DNA from: Aquincola agrisoli
GTDB lineage: Bacteria > Pseudomonadota > Gammaproteobacteria > Burkholderiales > Burkholderiaceae_C
Length of the DNA: 64,000 bases
NCBI RefSeq assembly: GCF_036621135.1
Contig: NZ_JAZIBG010000056.1
Coordinates: forward strand, 124,001 to 188,000
Reading direction: 5' to 3'
The notes below the pieces were generated by a model that saw only the letters and a list, made by a program, of their open reading frames with translations, ran no database searches and was not told the origin of the DNA. Positions 45,243 to 54,249 of this stretch are shown here, piece after piece; position 1 is the first letter of the stretch, and each line of letters begins with the position of its first letter. A program made the translations under genes and the position numbers.

Positions 45243-45932
45243 CCGGTCCTCCACCGTGCACCAGGTGCCGCCGCTGACGGTGGCCACGCCCAGGCCGGCC
45301 AAGCGGTCGCGGGCCAGGCCCGGCAGGTCCGCGAGCCACGCGGCGCTGCCATCCGCCCGGGCCCTGGGCACGAAGCGCGCATCGGGGCCGTGGGCGGCGA
45401 ACGCCGCGACCACCTCGGCCCCCACCTCGAACTGCCGCGGACCGATGCACGGACCCAGCCAGGCCTGAACCTCGGCAGGCGCGCAACCGGCCGCCGCGCA
45501 CAGCGCCTCGAGCGCCGCGTCGAGCACGCCGCCGGCCAGGCCCCGCCAGCCCGCGTGCGCCGCCGCGACGGCCCGCCCCGCCGGCGCGGCGAAGAGCACC
45601 GGCAGGCAGTCGGCCACCTGCACCGTGCAGGCCACGCCGCGCTCGGTCGTGACGCAGGCGTCGGCTTCCAGCGGCTCGGTCCGCGCGGCATCCGCGGCGA
45701 CCACGCGCACGACCCGCGCGCCGTGCACCTGGCGCAGGAACACCGGTTCGGCCCCGATCGCCCGCGCGAAGCGCCGGCGGTTCTCCTGCACCGCCGCGGG
45801 CTCGTCGCCGACCGCCGTGCCGAGGTTCAGCGACGCCCACGGCCCGGTGCTGACGCCGCCGTCGCGGGTGCTCATCCAGGCGCCGACGCCCGCCGGCGCC
45901 GCCCAGCCGGGCGTCAGGCCGTCAGGCCGCAT
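45174..45932 (-). CDS. pgeF: Peptidoglycan editing factor PgeF / purine nucleoside phosphorylase-type multicopper-like protein
   Basis: A 252-residue protein of the YfiH/DUF152 family. Metal/active-site residues are visible in QVHGARV, VADCLPVLFA, AAAHAGWRGLAGGVL and WLGPCIGPRQFEVG. Members were first described as laccase-like, then as purine nucleoside phosphorylases, and in E. coli as correcting peptidoglycan precursors that carry L-Ser; which activity applies here is not shown. Its start overlaps the end of the isomerase gene by 11 bases. Its 3' end overlaps the small membrane protein gene. Confidence 0.88.
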   Translation of the reverse strand: MRPDGLTPGWAAPAGVGAWMSTRDGGVSTGPWASLNLGTAVGDEPAAVQENRRRFARAIGAEPVFLRQVHGARVVRVVAADAARTEPLEADACVTTERGVACTVQVADCLPVLFAAPAGRAVAAAHAGWRGLAGGVLDAALEALCAAAGCAPAEVQAWLGPCIGPRQFEVGAEVVAAFAAHGPDARFVPRARADGSAAWLADLPGLARDRLAGLGVATVSGGTWCTVEDRSRFFSYRRDGVTGRLAAAVWRD

Positions 45933-46560
45933 CCGGGCACTTCGACGGTTGGGTCTCGCTGAAGGCCGGCAGCTTCATGCAGGCATCGAAGACGCGCATG
46001 ACGGTCGGCACGTGGTCGAGCCGGCATTGCAGGCGTTGTGCATTGAAGATCTGCGGCACCAGCGTGCAGTCGGCCATCGTCGGCGCGTCGCCATGCGCGT
46101 AGATGCCCGTCTGCGGCTGCGAGGCAAGCTGCTGCTCCACCGCCAGCAGGCCCGTCTCGACCCAATGGCGGTACCAGCGGTCCTTGTCCTCGTCCGACAC
46201 CTTCAGGTCGCGCACCAGGTAGCGCAGCACGCGCAGGTTGTTCAGCGGATGGATCTCGCAGGCCACGTCGAGCGACAGCGCACGCACCCGCGCCCGGCCC
46301 AGAGCATCGCGCGGCAGCAACGGCGGCTCGGGATGCGTCTCGTCGAGGTACTCGATGATCGCCAGCGACTGCGCGATGACGGCATCGCCGTCGCGCAGCG
46401 AGGGCACCAGCCGCGACGGAGCGACCGCCGCATACGACTCGGACTGCTGCTCGTTCTTCAGGAGGTGGATGGCCTTGTAATCGTAGGCCAGGCCCTTGAG
46501 CGCGAGCGCGATGCGCACGCGGTACGAGGCCGACGAGCGGAAATAGCTGTAGAGCTCCAT
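45922..46560 (-). CDS. maiA: Maleylacetoacetate or maleylpyruvate isomerase (GST zeta class)
   Basis: A 212-residue glutathione-dependent cis-trans isomerase. The zeta-class motif SSASYRVRIALALKGL lies at residues about 9-24, with the glutathione-site VPSLRDGDAVIAQSLAIIEYLDE and the C-terminal helical domain containing PTMADCTLVPQIFNA. It could isomerise maleylacetoacetate (homogentisate/tyrosine route) or maleylpyruvate (gentisate route). The FAH-family gene directly upstream supports an aromatic-acid ring-cleavage step but does not settle which. Neither ring-cleavage dioxygenase is in the window. Confidence 0.85.
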   Translation of the reverse strand: MELYSYFRSSASYRVRIALALKGLAYDYKAIHLLKNEQQSESYAAVAPSRLVPSLRDGDAVIAQSLAIIEYLDETHPEPPLLPRDALGRARVRALSLDVACEIHPLNNLRVLRYLVRDLKVSDEDKDRWYRHWVETGLLAVEQQLASQPQTGIYAHGDAPTMADCTLVPQIFNAQRLQCRLDHVPTVMRVFDACMKLPAFSETQPSKCPDAA

Positions 46561-46577
46561 CTGCACCGCCCCTGCGT

Positions 46578-47270
46578 TCAGCGCAGCGCGACGCGCAGCG
46601 AGCCCAGTCCTTCGACCGAGCCCTCGAGCACGTCGCCGGCGACCACCGCACCGACGCCCGCGGGGGTGCCGGTGAAGATCAGGTCGCCCGGCTGCAGCGT
46701 CCAGGCCTTCGACAGCGTCTCGATCGTCTCCGCGACGCTCCAGATCAGGTCGGCCAGGCGGCCCTGCTGGCGCAGCTGGCCGTTGACCGACAGCGTGATC
46801 GCGCCCGCCAGCAGTTCGCCCGTGCGGGCGATCGGGTGGATCGGGCCGATCGGCGCCGACTGCTCGAACGCCTTGCCGATGCACCACGGGCGGCCCTGCT
46901 TCTTCATCTCGTTCTGCAGGTCACGGCGGGTCATGTCGAGGCCCACCGCGTAGCCGTAGATGTGCTTGACGGCATCGGCCGCCGCGATGTTCGTGCCGCC
47001 GGTGCCGATGGCGACCACGAGCTCGATCTCGTGGTGCAGGTTGCCCGTCAGCGGCGGGTAGTCGATCAACCCGGTTTCGCCTTCCGCCACGGGCACCACC
47101 GCATCGGCCGGCTTCATGAAGAAGAACGGCGGCTCGCGGCCGGTGAAGCCCATCTCCTGCGCATGCTCGGCGTAGTTGCGGCCCACGCAGTAGATGCGGT
47201 GGACCGGAAACAGCCCGCCGCCGGCCACGGGCACGGCCGCTGTGGCCGGGGGTTGCACGACAAATTGCAT
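46578..47270 (-). CDS. Fumarylacetoacetate hydrolase-family protein (fumarylpyruvate hydrolase-like)
   Basis: A 230-residue hydrolase of the FAH fold that cleaves a C-C bond in a dioxo acid using a divalent metal. Visible family elements are CVGRNYAEHAQEMG, PPFFFMKPADAVVP, HHEIELVVAIG (metal-ligand glutamates), YAVGLDMTRRDLQ and LQPGDLIFTGTPAGVG. The single-domain length is closer to fumarylpyruvate hydrolases and related bacterial enzymes than to the 420-residue fumarylacetoacetase. Its stop is 17 bases from the isomerase start, so they likely act in sequence. The ATG at 47270 is used. Confidence 0.86.
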   Translation of the reverse strand: MQFVVQPPATAAVPVAGGGLFPVHRIYCVGRNYAEHAQEMGFTGREPPFFFMKPADAVVPVAEGETGLIDYPPLTGNLHHEIELVVAIGTGGTNIAAADAVKHIYGYAVGLDMTRRDLQNEMKKQGRPWCIGKAFEQSAPIGPIHPIARTGELLAGAITLSVNGQLRQQGRLADLIWSVAETIETLSKAWTLQPGDLIFTGTPAGVGAVVAGDVLEGSVEGLGSLRVALR

Positions 47271-47342
47271 GGGTGTCCTTGCTTGCTGGAACGACAGTGG
47301 AGCCGGCGATGATGCCACCGGCCACGGCTAAACTCTGCCGCC

Positions 47343-47894
47343 ATGCTGCTGACCGAGCGCGACAAGATCAAGCACTGCCGCGCCTGCGGCAACGCGGTGG
47401 CGTACCGCATCCCGGCCGATGACAACCGCGAGCGCGCGGTATGCCCGGCCTGCGGCACCATCCACTACGAGAACCCGCTGAACGTCGTCGGCACAGTGCC
47501 CTGGTGGGACGACCAGGTGCTGCTGTGCAAGCGCAACATCGAGCCGCGCTACGGCTTCTGGACGCTGCCGGCAGGCTTCATGGAACTGGGCGAAACCACG
47601 GCCCAGGGCGCCGCCCGCGAGACCGACGAAGAGGCCGGCGCCCACATCGAGATGGGCCCCCTGTTCAGCGTGATGAACGTGATGCGGGTCGGCCAGGTGC
47701 ACATGTACTACCTGGCCCGCCTGCTCGACACCGAGTTCGATCCGGGCCCGGAGAGCATCGAGGCCCGGCTCTTCCGCGAGGACGAGATCCCCTGGGACGA
47801 GATCGCCTTCCGCACCGTGCGCGAGACGCTGCGCCGCTACTTTGACGACCGGCGCGCGGGCCGGTTCGGCGTGCACACGGCCGACATCGGCTAG
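47343..47894 (+). CDS. Zinc-ribbon Nudix hydrolase
   Basis: A 183-residue protein with an N-terminal four-cysteine ribbon (CRACG and CPACG, about residues 12-37) and a Nudix domain. The Nudix box is GFMELGETTAQGAARETDEEAG (about residues 78-99), with the Glu residues that bind metal. It should hydrolyse a nucleoside diphosphate linked to another group; the substrate is not determinable (ADP-ribose, FAD and NADH are all plausible from the family). The start lies 72 bases from the divergent FAH gene. Its last codons overlap the convergent LapD-like gene by four bases. Confidence 0.87.
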   Translation: MLLTERDKIKHCRACGNAVAYRIPADDNRERAVCPACGTIHYENPLNVVGTVPWWDDQVLLCKRNIEPRYGFWTLPAGFMELGETTAQGAARETDEEAGAHIEMGPLFSVMNVMRVGQVHMYYLARLLDTEFDPGPESIEARLFREDEIPWDEIAFRTVRETLRRYFDDRRAGRFGVHTADIG

Positions 47895-49810
47895 CGCTGG
47901 CTGGCCCAGGGGCCGGTCACCGCATCGACGCCGCATTCCCACAGCGTACGCACGTCGGCGTCGTCGGCGACGCCCTCGACCTGCACCGACACCGACAACG
48001 CGTGCAGCAGGGCCACCGTGCTGCGCAGGAACTCCTGGCCCGCCGCGCTGGCGGCCACGCCGGTGCAGACGGCGGCATCGAGCTTGACGTAGTCCAGGCC
48101 CAGCTCGAACAGCCGATCGATGCGGTGCAGCCGCTCGCCGGCATGCTCCAGCCCGAAGCGCACGCCCAGCGGACGCACGGCCCGGCCGAAGGCCTGCACC
48201 GCCTCGAAATGATCGGCCGCCGCGGCCTCCGGCACCTCGAGCCACAACGATCCCGCCAGGCGCGGCCGGTCCTCGAGCCATTGCCGCAGGTGCGCCACGA
48301 AGCCGCTGTCCACCACGGATGCCGGCGCGATGTTGACCGCGCGCGGGGCGCCGTCCACCTCGATGGCGCCCAGCGCGAGCGCGACCGCCTCCGCGTCGAA
48401 CAGCGCCGTCAGCCGGTTGCGCATCGCCAGCGGCAGCCAGCGCGCGGCCGGCTCGAAGGCGCCGCCCGGCTGCAGCTGTACGCGCAGCGGCGATTCGAGG
48501 TGCAGCTGCTGGAGCTGCCTGTCCACCACCGGGAAGTCCACCAGGCGCAACCGGGCCGCCTTGTCCTCGATGGCCGACAGCAGCTGCACACGCCAGGCAC
48601 GCTCGCCCTCGCCGACCGAGCTGTCGCCCGGCGTGCCGTCGAGCACCTCGGCGCTGTAGGGCTTGCCGGCCTCGGCCTGCGCAAGTGCCAGGTCGGCCTG
48701 GGCCATCAGCACGCCGGGCGCCGCGTCGCGCGCCCATTCGACCGCGCCGACATAGGCCCGCACGCCCGTGCTGAAGCTGGGCAGGCTGCTGCGCAGCGCC
48801 AGCGCGATGGCGCTCGCCGTCTCCGCCGCCAGGCCCGGCGTGGGCAGGGCCAGCGCGAAGTCCGCACCGTTGAGCCGGCCGGCCAGGCAGCCCGCCACGC
48901 GCTCGGGATAGGTGCTCAACACCTGGGCGACGGTCTGCAGGATGTGGTCTGTCGTCTCGCGGCCGACGGCGCGGTTGAGCCCGGTGACGTCGGCCAGCCG
49001 CACCAGCACCAGCCCGCCGCCGACCACGCCGTCCTCGCGCTGCTGCAGCGCGCCCAGCTGACCCAGGAAATGCGCGCGGTGCGACAGGCCCGTCAGCGCG
49101 TCGCAATGCGCCTGCCGCCGCAGCGCCTCCGCGTGCGCGGCCTGCGCCTCGAACAGCGTCTTCATGCGCACCACCATGCCGTTCATCGCCGAGGCCACGC
49201 GCCGCAGGTCGGGCATCGCGGGTTCGTCGACGATGACGTAGCGCCCCTGCTCCAGCGCCTGGGCCTGGCGCACGGTGGCCTCCAGCGGCGCCCGGATGCG
49301 GCGCACGACCACCAGCGACAGCAGCGCCGCCACCAGCCCCACCCCCAGCATCACCCAGGCTGCGCGGACGCCGCCGCGCCAGAGTTCGTCATACGCATAG
49401 GTGTCCTGCGACACCACGGCCACCTGGCCCAGCGAGCGCCAGCCGTCGGAGACCTGCGCGATGCCGGGGGGCGAATCGATCGGCAGCAGCGCCACGAACC
49501 ACTGCGGAGCCCGCAGCGGCACCGCCGGCCCCTGCTGCTCGATGCCGGGGCGCCCGTCGCTGCGCGTGAAGCGGATGCTGCGGTAGAAACCCGTGTCAGC
49601 CTGCGCGGCGACGACCAGCCGCATCAGCTCCTCTTCGCCGCGCTGCTGCGACAGCACCAGCGCGAGCGCCTGTGCACTGTCGTTGTTCTTCACCGCCAGC
49701 TGCGTCTGCAGCACGGCGCGGGTCGACAGCAGGTTGACGCTCACCGCTCCCACGATCGCGAGCGCCAGTACCGCGGCCAGCAACAGCCAGAGTTGGCGTA
49801 TCAACGACAT
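47891..49810 (-). CDS. lapD: LapD-like c-di-GMP receptor with degenerate GGDEF and EAL domains
   Basis: A 639-residue inner-membrane protein. A helix at residues 7-28, a periplasmic LapD/MoxY-type domain (about 29-150), a second helix (about 150-170) and a HAMP region are followed by a GGDEF-like domain whose active motif is replaced (RLNGADF) and an EAL-like domain in which the EAL triplet is lost (LESPLRVQL). Both enzyme activities should therefore be absent, leaving c-di-GMP binding. In the characterised system, LapD holds the LapG protease away from the surface adhesin when c-di-GMP is high. The LapG-like gene lies 42 bases upstream on the same strand. Confidence 0.87.
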   Translation of the reverse strand: MSLIRQLWLLLAAVLALAIVGAVSVNLLSTRAVLQTQLAVKNNDSAQALALVLSQQRGEEELMRLVVAAQADTGFYRSIRFTRSDGRPGIEQQGPAVPLRAPQWFVALLPIDSPPGIAQVSDGWRSLGQVAVVSQDTYAYDELWRGGVRAAWVMLGVGLVAALLSLVVVRRIRAPLEATVRQAQALEQGRYVIVDEPAMPDLRRVASAMNGMVVRMKTLFEAQAAHAEALRRQAHCDALTGLSHRAHFLGQLGALQQREDGVVGGGLVLVRLADVTGLNRAVGRETTDHILQTVAQVLSTYPERVAGCLAGRLNGADFALALPTPGLAAETASAIALALRSSLPSFSTGVRAYVGAVEWARDAAPGVLMAQADLALAQAEAGKPYSAEVLDGTPGDSSVGEGERAWRVQLLSAIEDKAARLRLVDFPVVDRQLQQLHLESPLRVQLQPGGAFEPAARWLPLAMRNRLTALFDAEAVALALGAIEVDGAPRAVNIAPASVVDSGFVAHLRQWLEDRPRLAGSLWLEVPEAAAADHFEAVQAFGRAVRPLGVRFGLEHAGERLHRIDRLFELGLDYVKLDAAVCTGVAASAAGQEFLRSTVALLHALSVSVQVEGVADDADVRTLWECGVDAVTGPWASQR

Positions 49811-49852
49811 CGAACGATCCTCATCCTGTTGGTGGTTCGCCAGTGTGCATGC

Positions 49853-50530
49853 TCAGAACCCCTCGGCCCGCGCCTTGGCGAGCACTTCCCGCCAACGGGA
49901 CAGGCGCGCCACCGGATCCCCTGCGCTCTGCGAGCCGACACCTTGCCACAGGCCTTCACCGTTGAAGCTGAAAACAGGCACGAGATCAGGGCGGCGCGCG
50001 GCGGGGCGGACCTCGCCGACCAGGTTGTCCAGGATCAGCGGCTCGGCATCGGGGGTGCCGTAATAGGCCAGCACCATGTGGGCCTGCGGGCCGGGCTGGC
50101 CGCGCAGCTGCGCCCGCACGTAGACGAGCCGCAGCCGCTCCACCGGCGTGCCGGCGGCGACGAGGGTGAAGTACTTGGCGATGGCGTAGTCCTCGCAGTC
50201 CCCCTCGCCTTTCGACAACGCCTCCAGCGGGCTGGCCCAGTAGTCGACCTGGCCCCACACCGGCAGGTCGTCGCGGAAGCGGATGCGGCGGTTGAAGAAG
50301 TCGTTGACGTAGTGCAGCCGATCGGCCTCCGCCAGCTCCGACGCCTGCACGAGCGCCGGCCGCAGCCCCTGCAGTTCGCCCACCGCGCGCGGGCCCAGGC
50401 GCTGCGCGGCGGCGGCCATGCGTTCATCGTCCCAGGCCGAGGCATGCAACGCGGCCACCAGCATCGGCACCAGCAGCGCGCGCCCGAGCCCGCGCAGCCG
50501 CCGCGGCGGCCGGGCAGGCGCCGCGGACAC
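49853..50530 (-). CDS. lapG: LapG-like periplasmic cysteine protease
   Basis: A bacterial transglutaminase-like cysteine peptidase (C93 family), about 225 residues. The triad is visible as Cys in GEGDCEDYAIAKYF (residue 112), His in QAHMVLAYYG (151) and Asp in LILDNLVGEV (168). It cleaves the N-terminus of a LapA-type adhesin to release biofilm cells, under control of LapD. The start is uncertain: I use a GTG at 50530, which gives a basic stretch and a hydrophobic signal ending ALHASA. An in-frame ATG at 50653 lies at the lpdA terminator and is unlikely. No large adhesin gene is in the window. Confidence 0.87.
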   Translation of the reverse strand: MSAAPARPPRRLRGLGRALLVPMLVAALHASAWDDERMAAAAQRLGPRAVGELQGLRPALVQASELAEADRLHYVNDFFNRRIRFRDDLPVWGQVDYWASPLEALSKGEGDCEDYAIAKYFTLVAAGTPVERLRLVYVRAQLRGQPGPQAHMVLAYYGTPDAEPLILDNLVGEVRPAARRPDLVPVFSFNGEGLWQGVGSQSAGDPVARLSRWREVLAKARAEGF

Positions 50531-50653
50531 GCGGTGGCAGGGAGGGGGCAAGGCAGGCACGGGAACGGACGACGCAGGCGGCCGCCCGAGGCGGGCGGCT
50601 CGTCCGTGTAGTTTCGTCCTCGCCGGGGGCTGACTTGAGCGGCGCCGGCACAT

Positions 50654-50677
50654 AAAAAAGCCGCCCGAAGGCGGCTT
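50654..50677 (-). terminator. Rho-independent terminator of the pyruvate dehydrogenase operon
   Basis: On the minus strand, AAGCCGCC and GGCGGCTT arms (50670-50677 and 50658-50665) pair around a 4-base loop and run into six T. It starts 24 bases after the lpdA stop and separates it from lapG. Confidence 0.9.
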
Positions 50678-50700
50678 CAGCAGGGAACCACGCCCGCTCT

Positions 50701-52530
<1,830 letters not shown>

Positions 52531-52548
52531 GTGCGTGCTCCTCGGGGC

Positions 52549-54225
52549 TCAGAGCACGATGCGGCGGAAATCCGCCAGCAGCGATGCGAAGTAGACGTTG
52601 AAGCGCGCGGCCGAGGCGCCGTCGATCACGCGGTGGTCCCACGACAGCGACAGCGGCAGGATCAGGCGGGGCGCGAACTGCTTGCCGTCCCAGCTCGGCT
52701 CCATCGTGCTCTTGCACACCCCCATGATCGCCACCTCGGGCGCGTTGATGATGGGCGTGAAGTACTTGCCGCCGATGCCGCCCAGCGAGCTGATCGAGAA
52801 GCAGCCGCCGGTCATGTCGGCCGGGCCGAGCTTGCCGTCGCGCGCCTTCTTGGCCAGTTCGCTCATCTCCTGGCTGATCTGGAAGATGCCCTTCTTGTCG
52901 GCGTCCTTGATCACCGGCACGACCAGGCCGTTGGGCGTGTCCGCCGCGAAGCCGATGTGGAAGTAGTTCTTCAGCACGAGCTGCTCACCGTCGAGCGAGC
53001 TGTTGAACTCGGGGAACTTCTTCAGCGCCGCGACGGCCGCCTTGATCATGAAGGCGAGCATCGTGACCTTGACGCCCGACTTCTCGTTCTCCTTGTTCAG
53101 CTGCACGCGGAACGCTTCCAGCTCGGTGATGTCCGCGTCGTCGTGGTTGGTGACGTGCGGGATCACGACCCAGTTGCGGTGCAGGTTGGCGCCGCTGATC
53201 TTCTTAATGCGCGAGAGGTCCTTGCGCTCGACCGGGCCGAACTTGGCGAAGTCGACCTGCGGCCAGGGCAGCAGACCCGGGAACGCACCGCCGCCGGCCG
53301 CCGCGGCCGCCGGCTTGGCCGCTGCGGCCGCCTGGGTTTGCGCGGCGCCCGACATCACGCTCTTGACGAACGACTGCACGTCGTCCTGCGTGATGCGGCC
53401 CTTGGGGCCGGAGCCCTTCACTTCGTCCAGCGGCACGCCGAGTTCGCGCGCGAAGCGGCGGATCGACGGCGATGCGTGGGGCAGGTTGCCCTTGGGCGTG
53501 GTCGGTTCGTGCGCGGGCAGCGCAGCCGTGGGCGAGGCGCGCTCGGCGGCGGGCGCGGCAGCGGCAGCGGCAGCGGCAGGCGCCGGTGCTGCCGCGGCAG
53601 GCGCGGGTGCGGGGGCAGGCGCGGCGGCGGCGCCGCCTGCACCTTCGAGGATCGCGACCAGGGAGCCCTTCGAGACCTTGTCGCCGACCTTGACCTTCAG
53701 TTCCTTGACCAGCCCGGCGTGCGACGACGGGATCTCCATCGACGCCTTGTCGCTCTCGACGGTGATCAGGCTCTGCTCGACCTTGACGGTGTCGCCGGCC
53801 TTGACCATCACCTCGATCACGGCCACTTCGTCGAAGTCGCCGATGTCGGGCACGGTGACTTCCACGGTGCCGCCCGAGGCGGCGGGCGCTGCGGCCGGTG
53901 CCGCAGCCGGCGCGGCGGCAGCGGGTGCCGGCGCGGGGGCTGCGGCGGCAGGTGTCGGCGCAGGTGCGGGTGCCGAAGCGCCGGCATCCGCGGTTTCCAG
54001 CATCAGCACCAGCGTGCCTTCGCTCACCTTGTCGCCGACCTTCACCTTCAGCTCCTTGACCACGCCGGCGTGCGACGACGGGATCTCCATCGAGGCCTTG
54101 TCGCTCTCGACCGTGATCAGGCTCTGCTCCGCCTTGATGGTGTCGCCGGGCTTGACCATCAGCTCGATGATCTCGACTTCCTTGAAGTCCCCGATGTCGG
54201 GCACTTTCACTTCGACCAATGCCAT
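52549..54225 (-). CDS. aceF: Pyruvate dehydrogenase E2, dihydrolipoamide acetyltransferase
   Basis: A 558-residue core protein of the pyruvate dehydrogenase complex that moves the acetyl group to CoA. Two lipoyl domains (K43 and K160, each in ESDKASMEIPSSHAG) are joined by long Ala/Pro linkers. A peripheral subunit-binding domain follows (ASPSIRRFARELGVPLDEVKG, about 250-285), then the catalytic domain ending in LSLSWDHRVIDGA. With the domain on LpdA, the complex has three lipoyl domains per set. It sits between aceE (24 bases) and lpdA (18 bases). Confidence 0.97.
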   Translation of the reverse strand: MALVEVKVPDIGDFKEVEIIELMVKPGDTIKAEQSLITVESDKASMEIPSSHAGVVKELKVKVGDKVSEGTLVLMLETADAGASAPAPAPTPAAAAPAPAPAAAAPAAAPAAAPAASGGTVEVTVPDIGDFDEVAVIEVMVKAGDTVKVEQSLITVESDKASMEIPSSHAGLVKELKVKVGDKVSKGSLVAILEGAGGAAAAPAPAPAPAAAAPAPAAAAAAAAPAAERASPTAALPAHEPTTPKGNLPHASPSIRRFARELGVPLDEVKGSGPKGRITQDDVQSFVKSVMSGAAQTQAAAAAKPAAAAAGGGAFPGLLPWPQVDFAKFGPVERKDLSRIKKISGANLHRNWVVIPHVTNHDDADITELEAFRVQLNKENEKSGVKVTMLAFMIKAAVAALKKFPEFNSSLDGEQLVLKNYFHIGFAADTPNGLVVPVIKDADKKGIFQISQEMSELAKKARDGKLGPADMTGGCFSISSLGGIGGKYFTPIINAPEVAIMGVCKSTMEPSWDGKQFAPRLILPLSLSWDHRVIDGASAARFNVYFASLLADFRRIVL

Positions 54226-54249
54226 GTTGTGCGTCTCCGTGAGCGTTTG

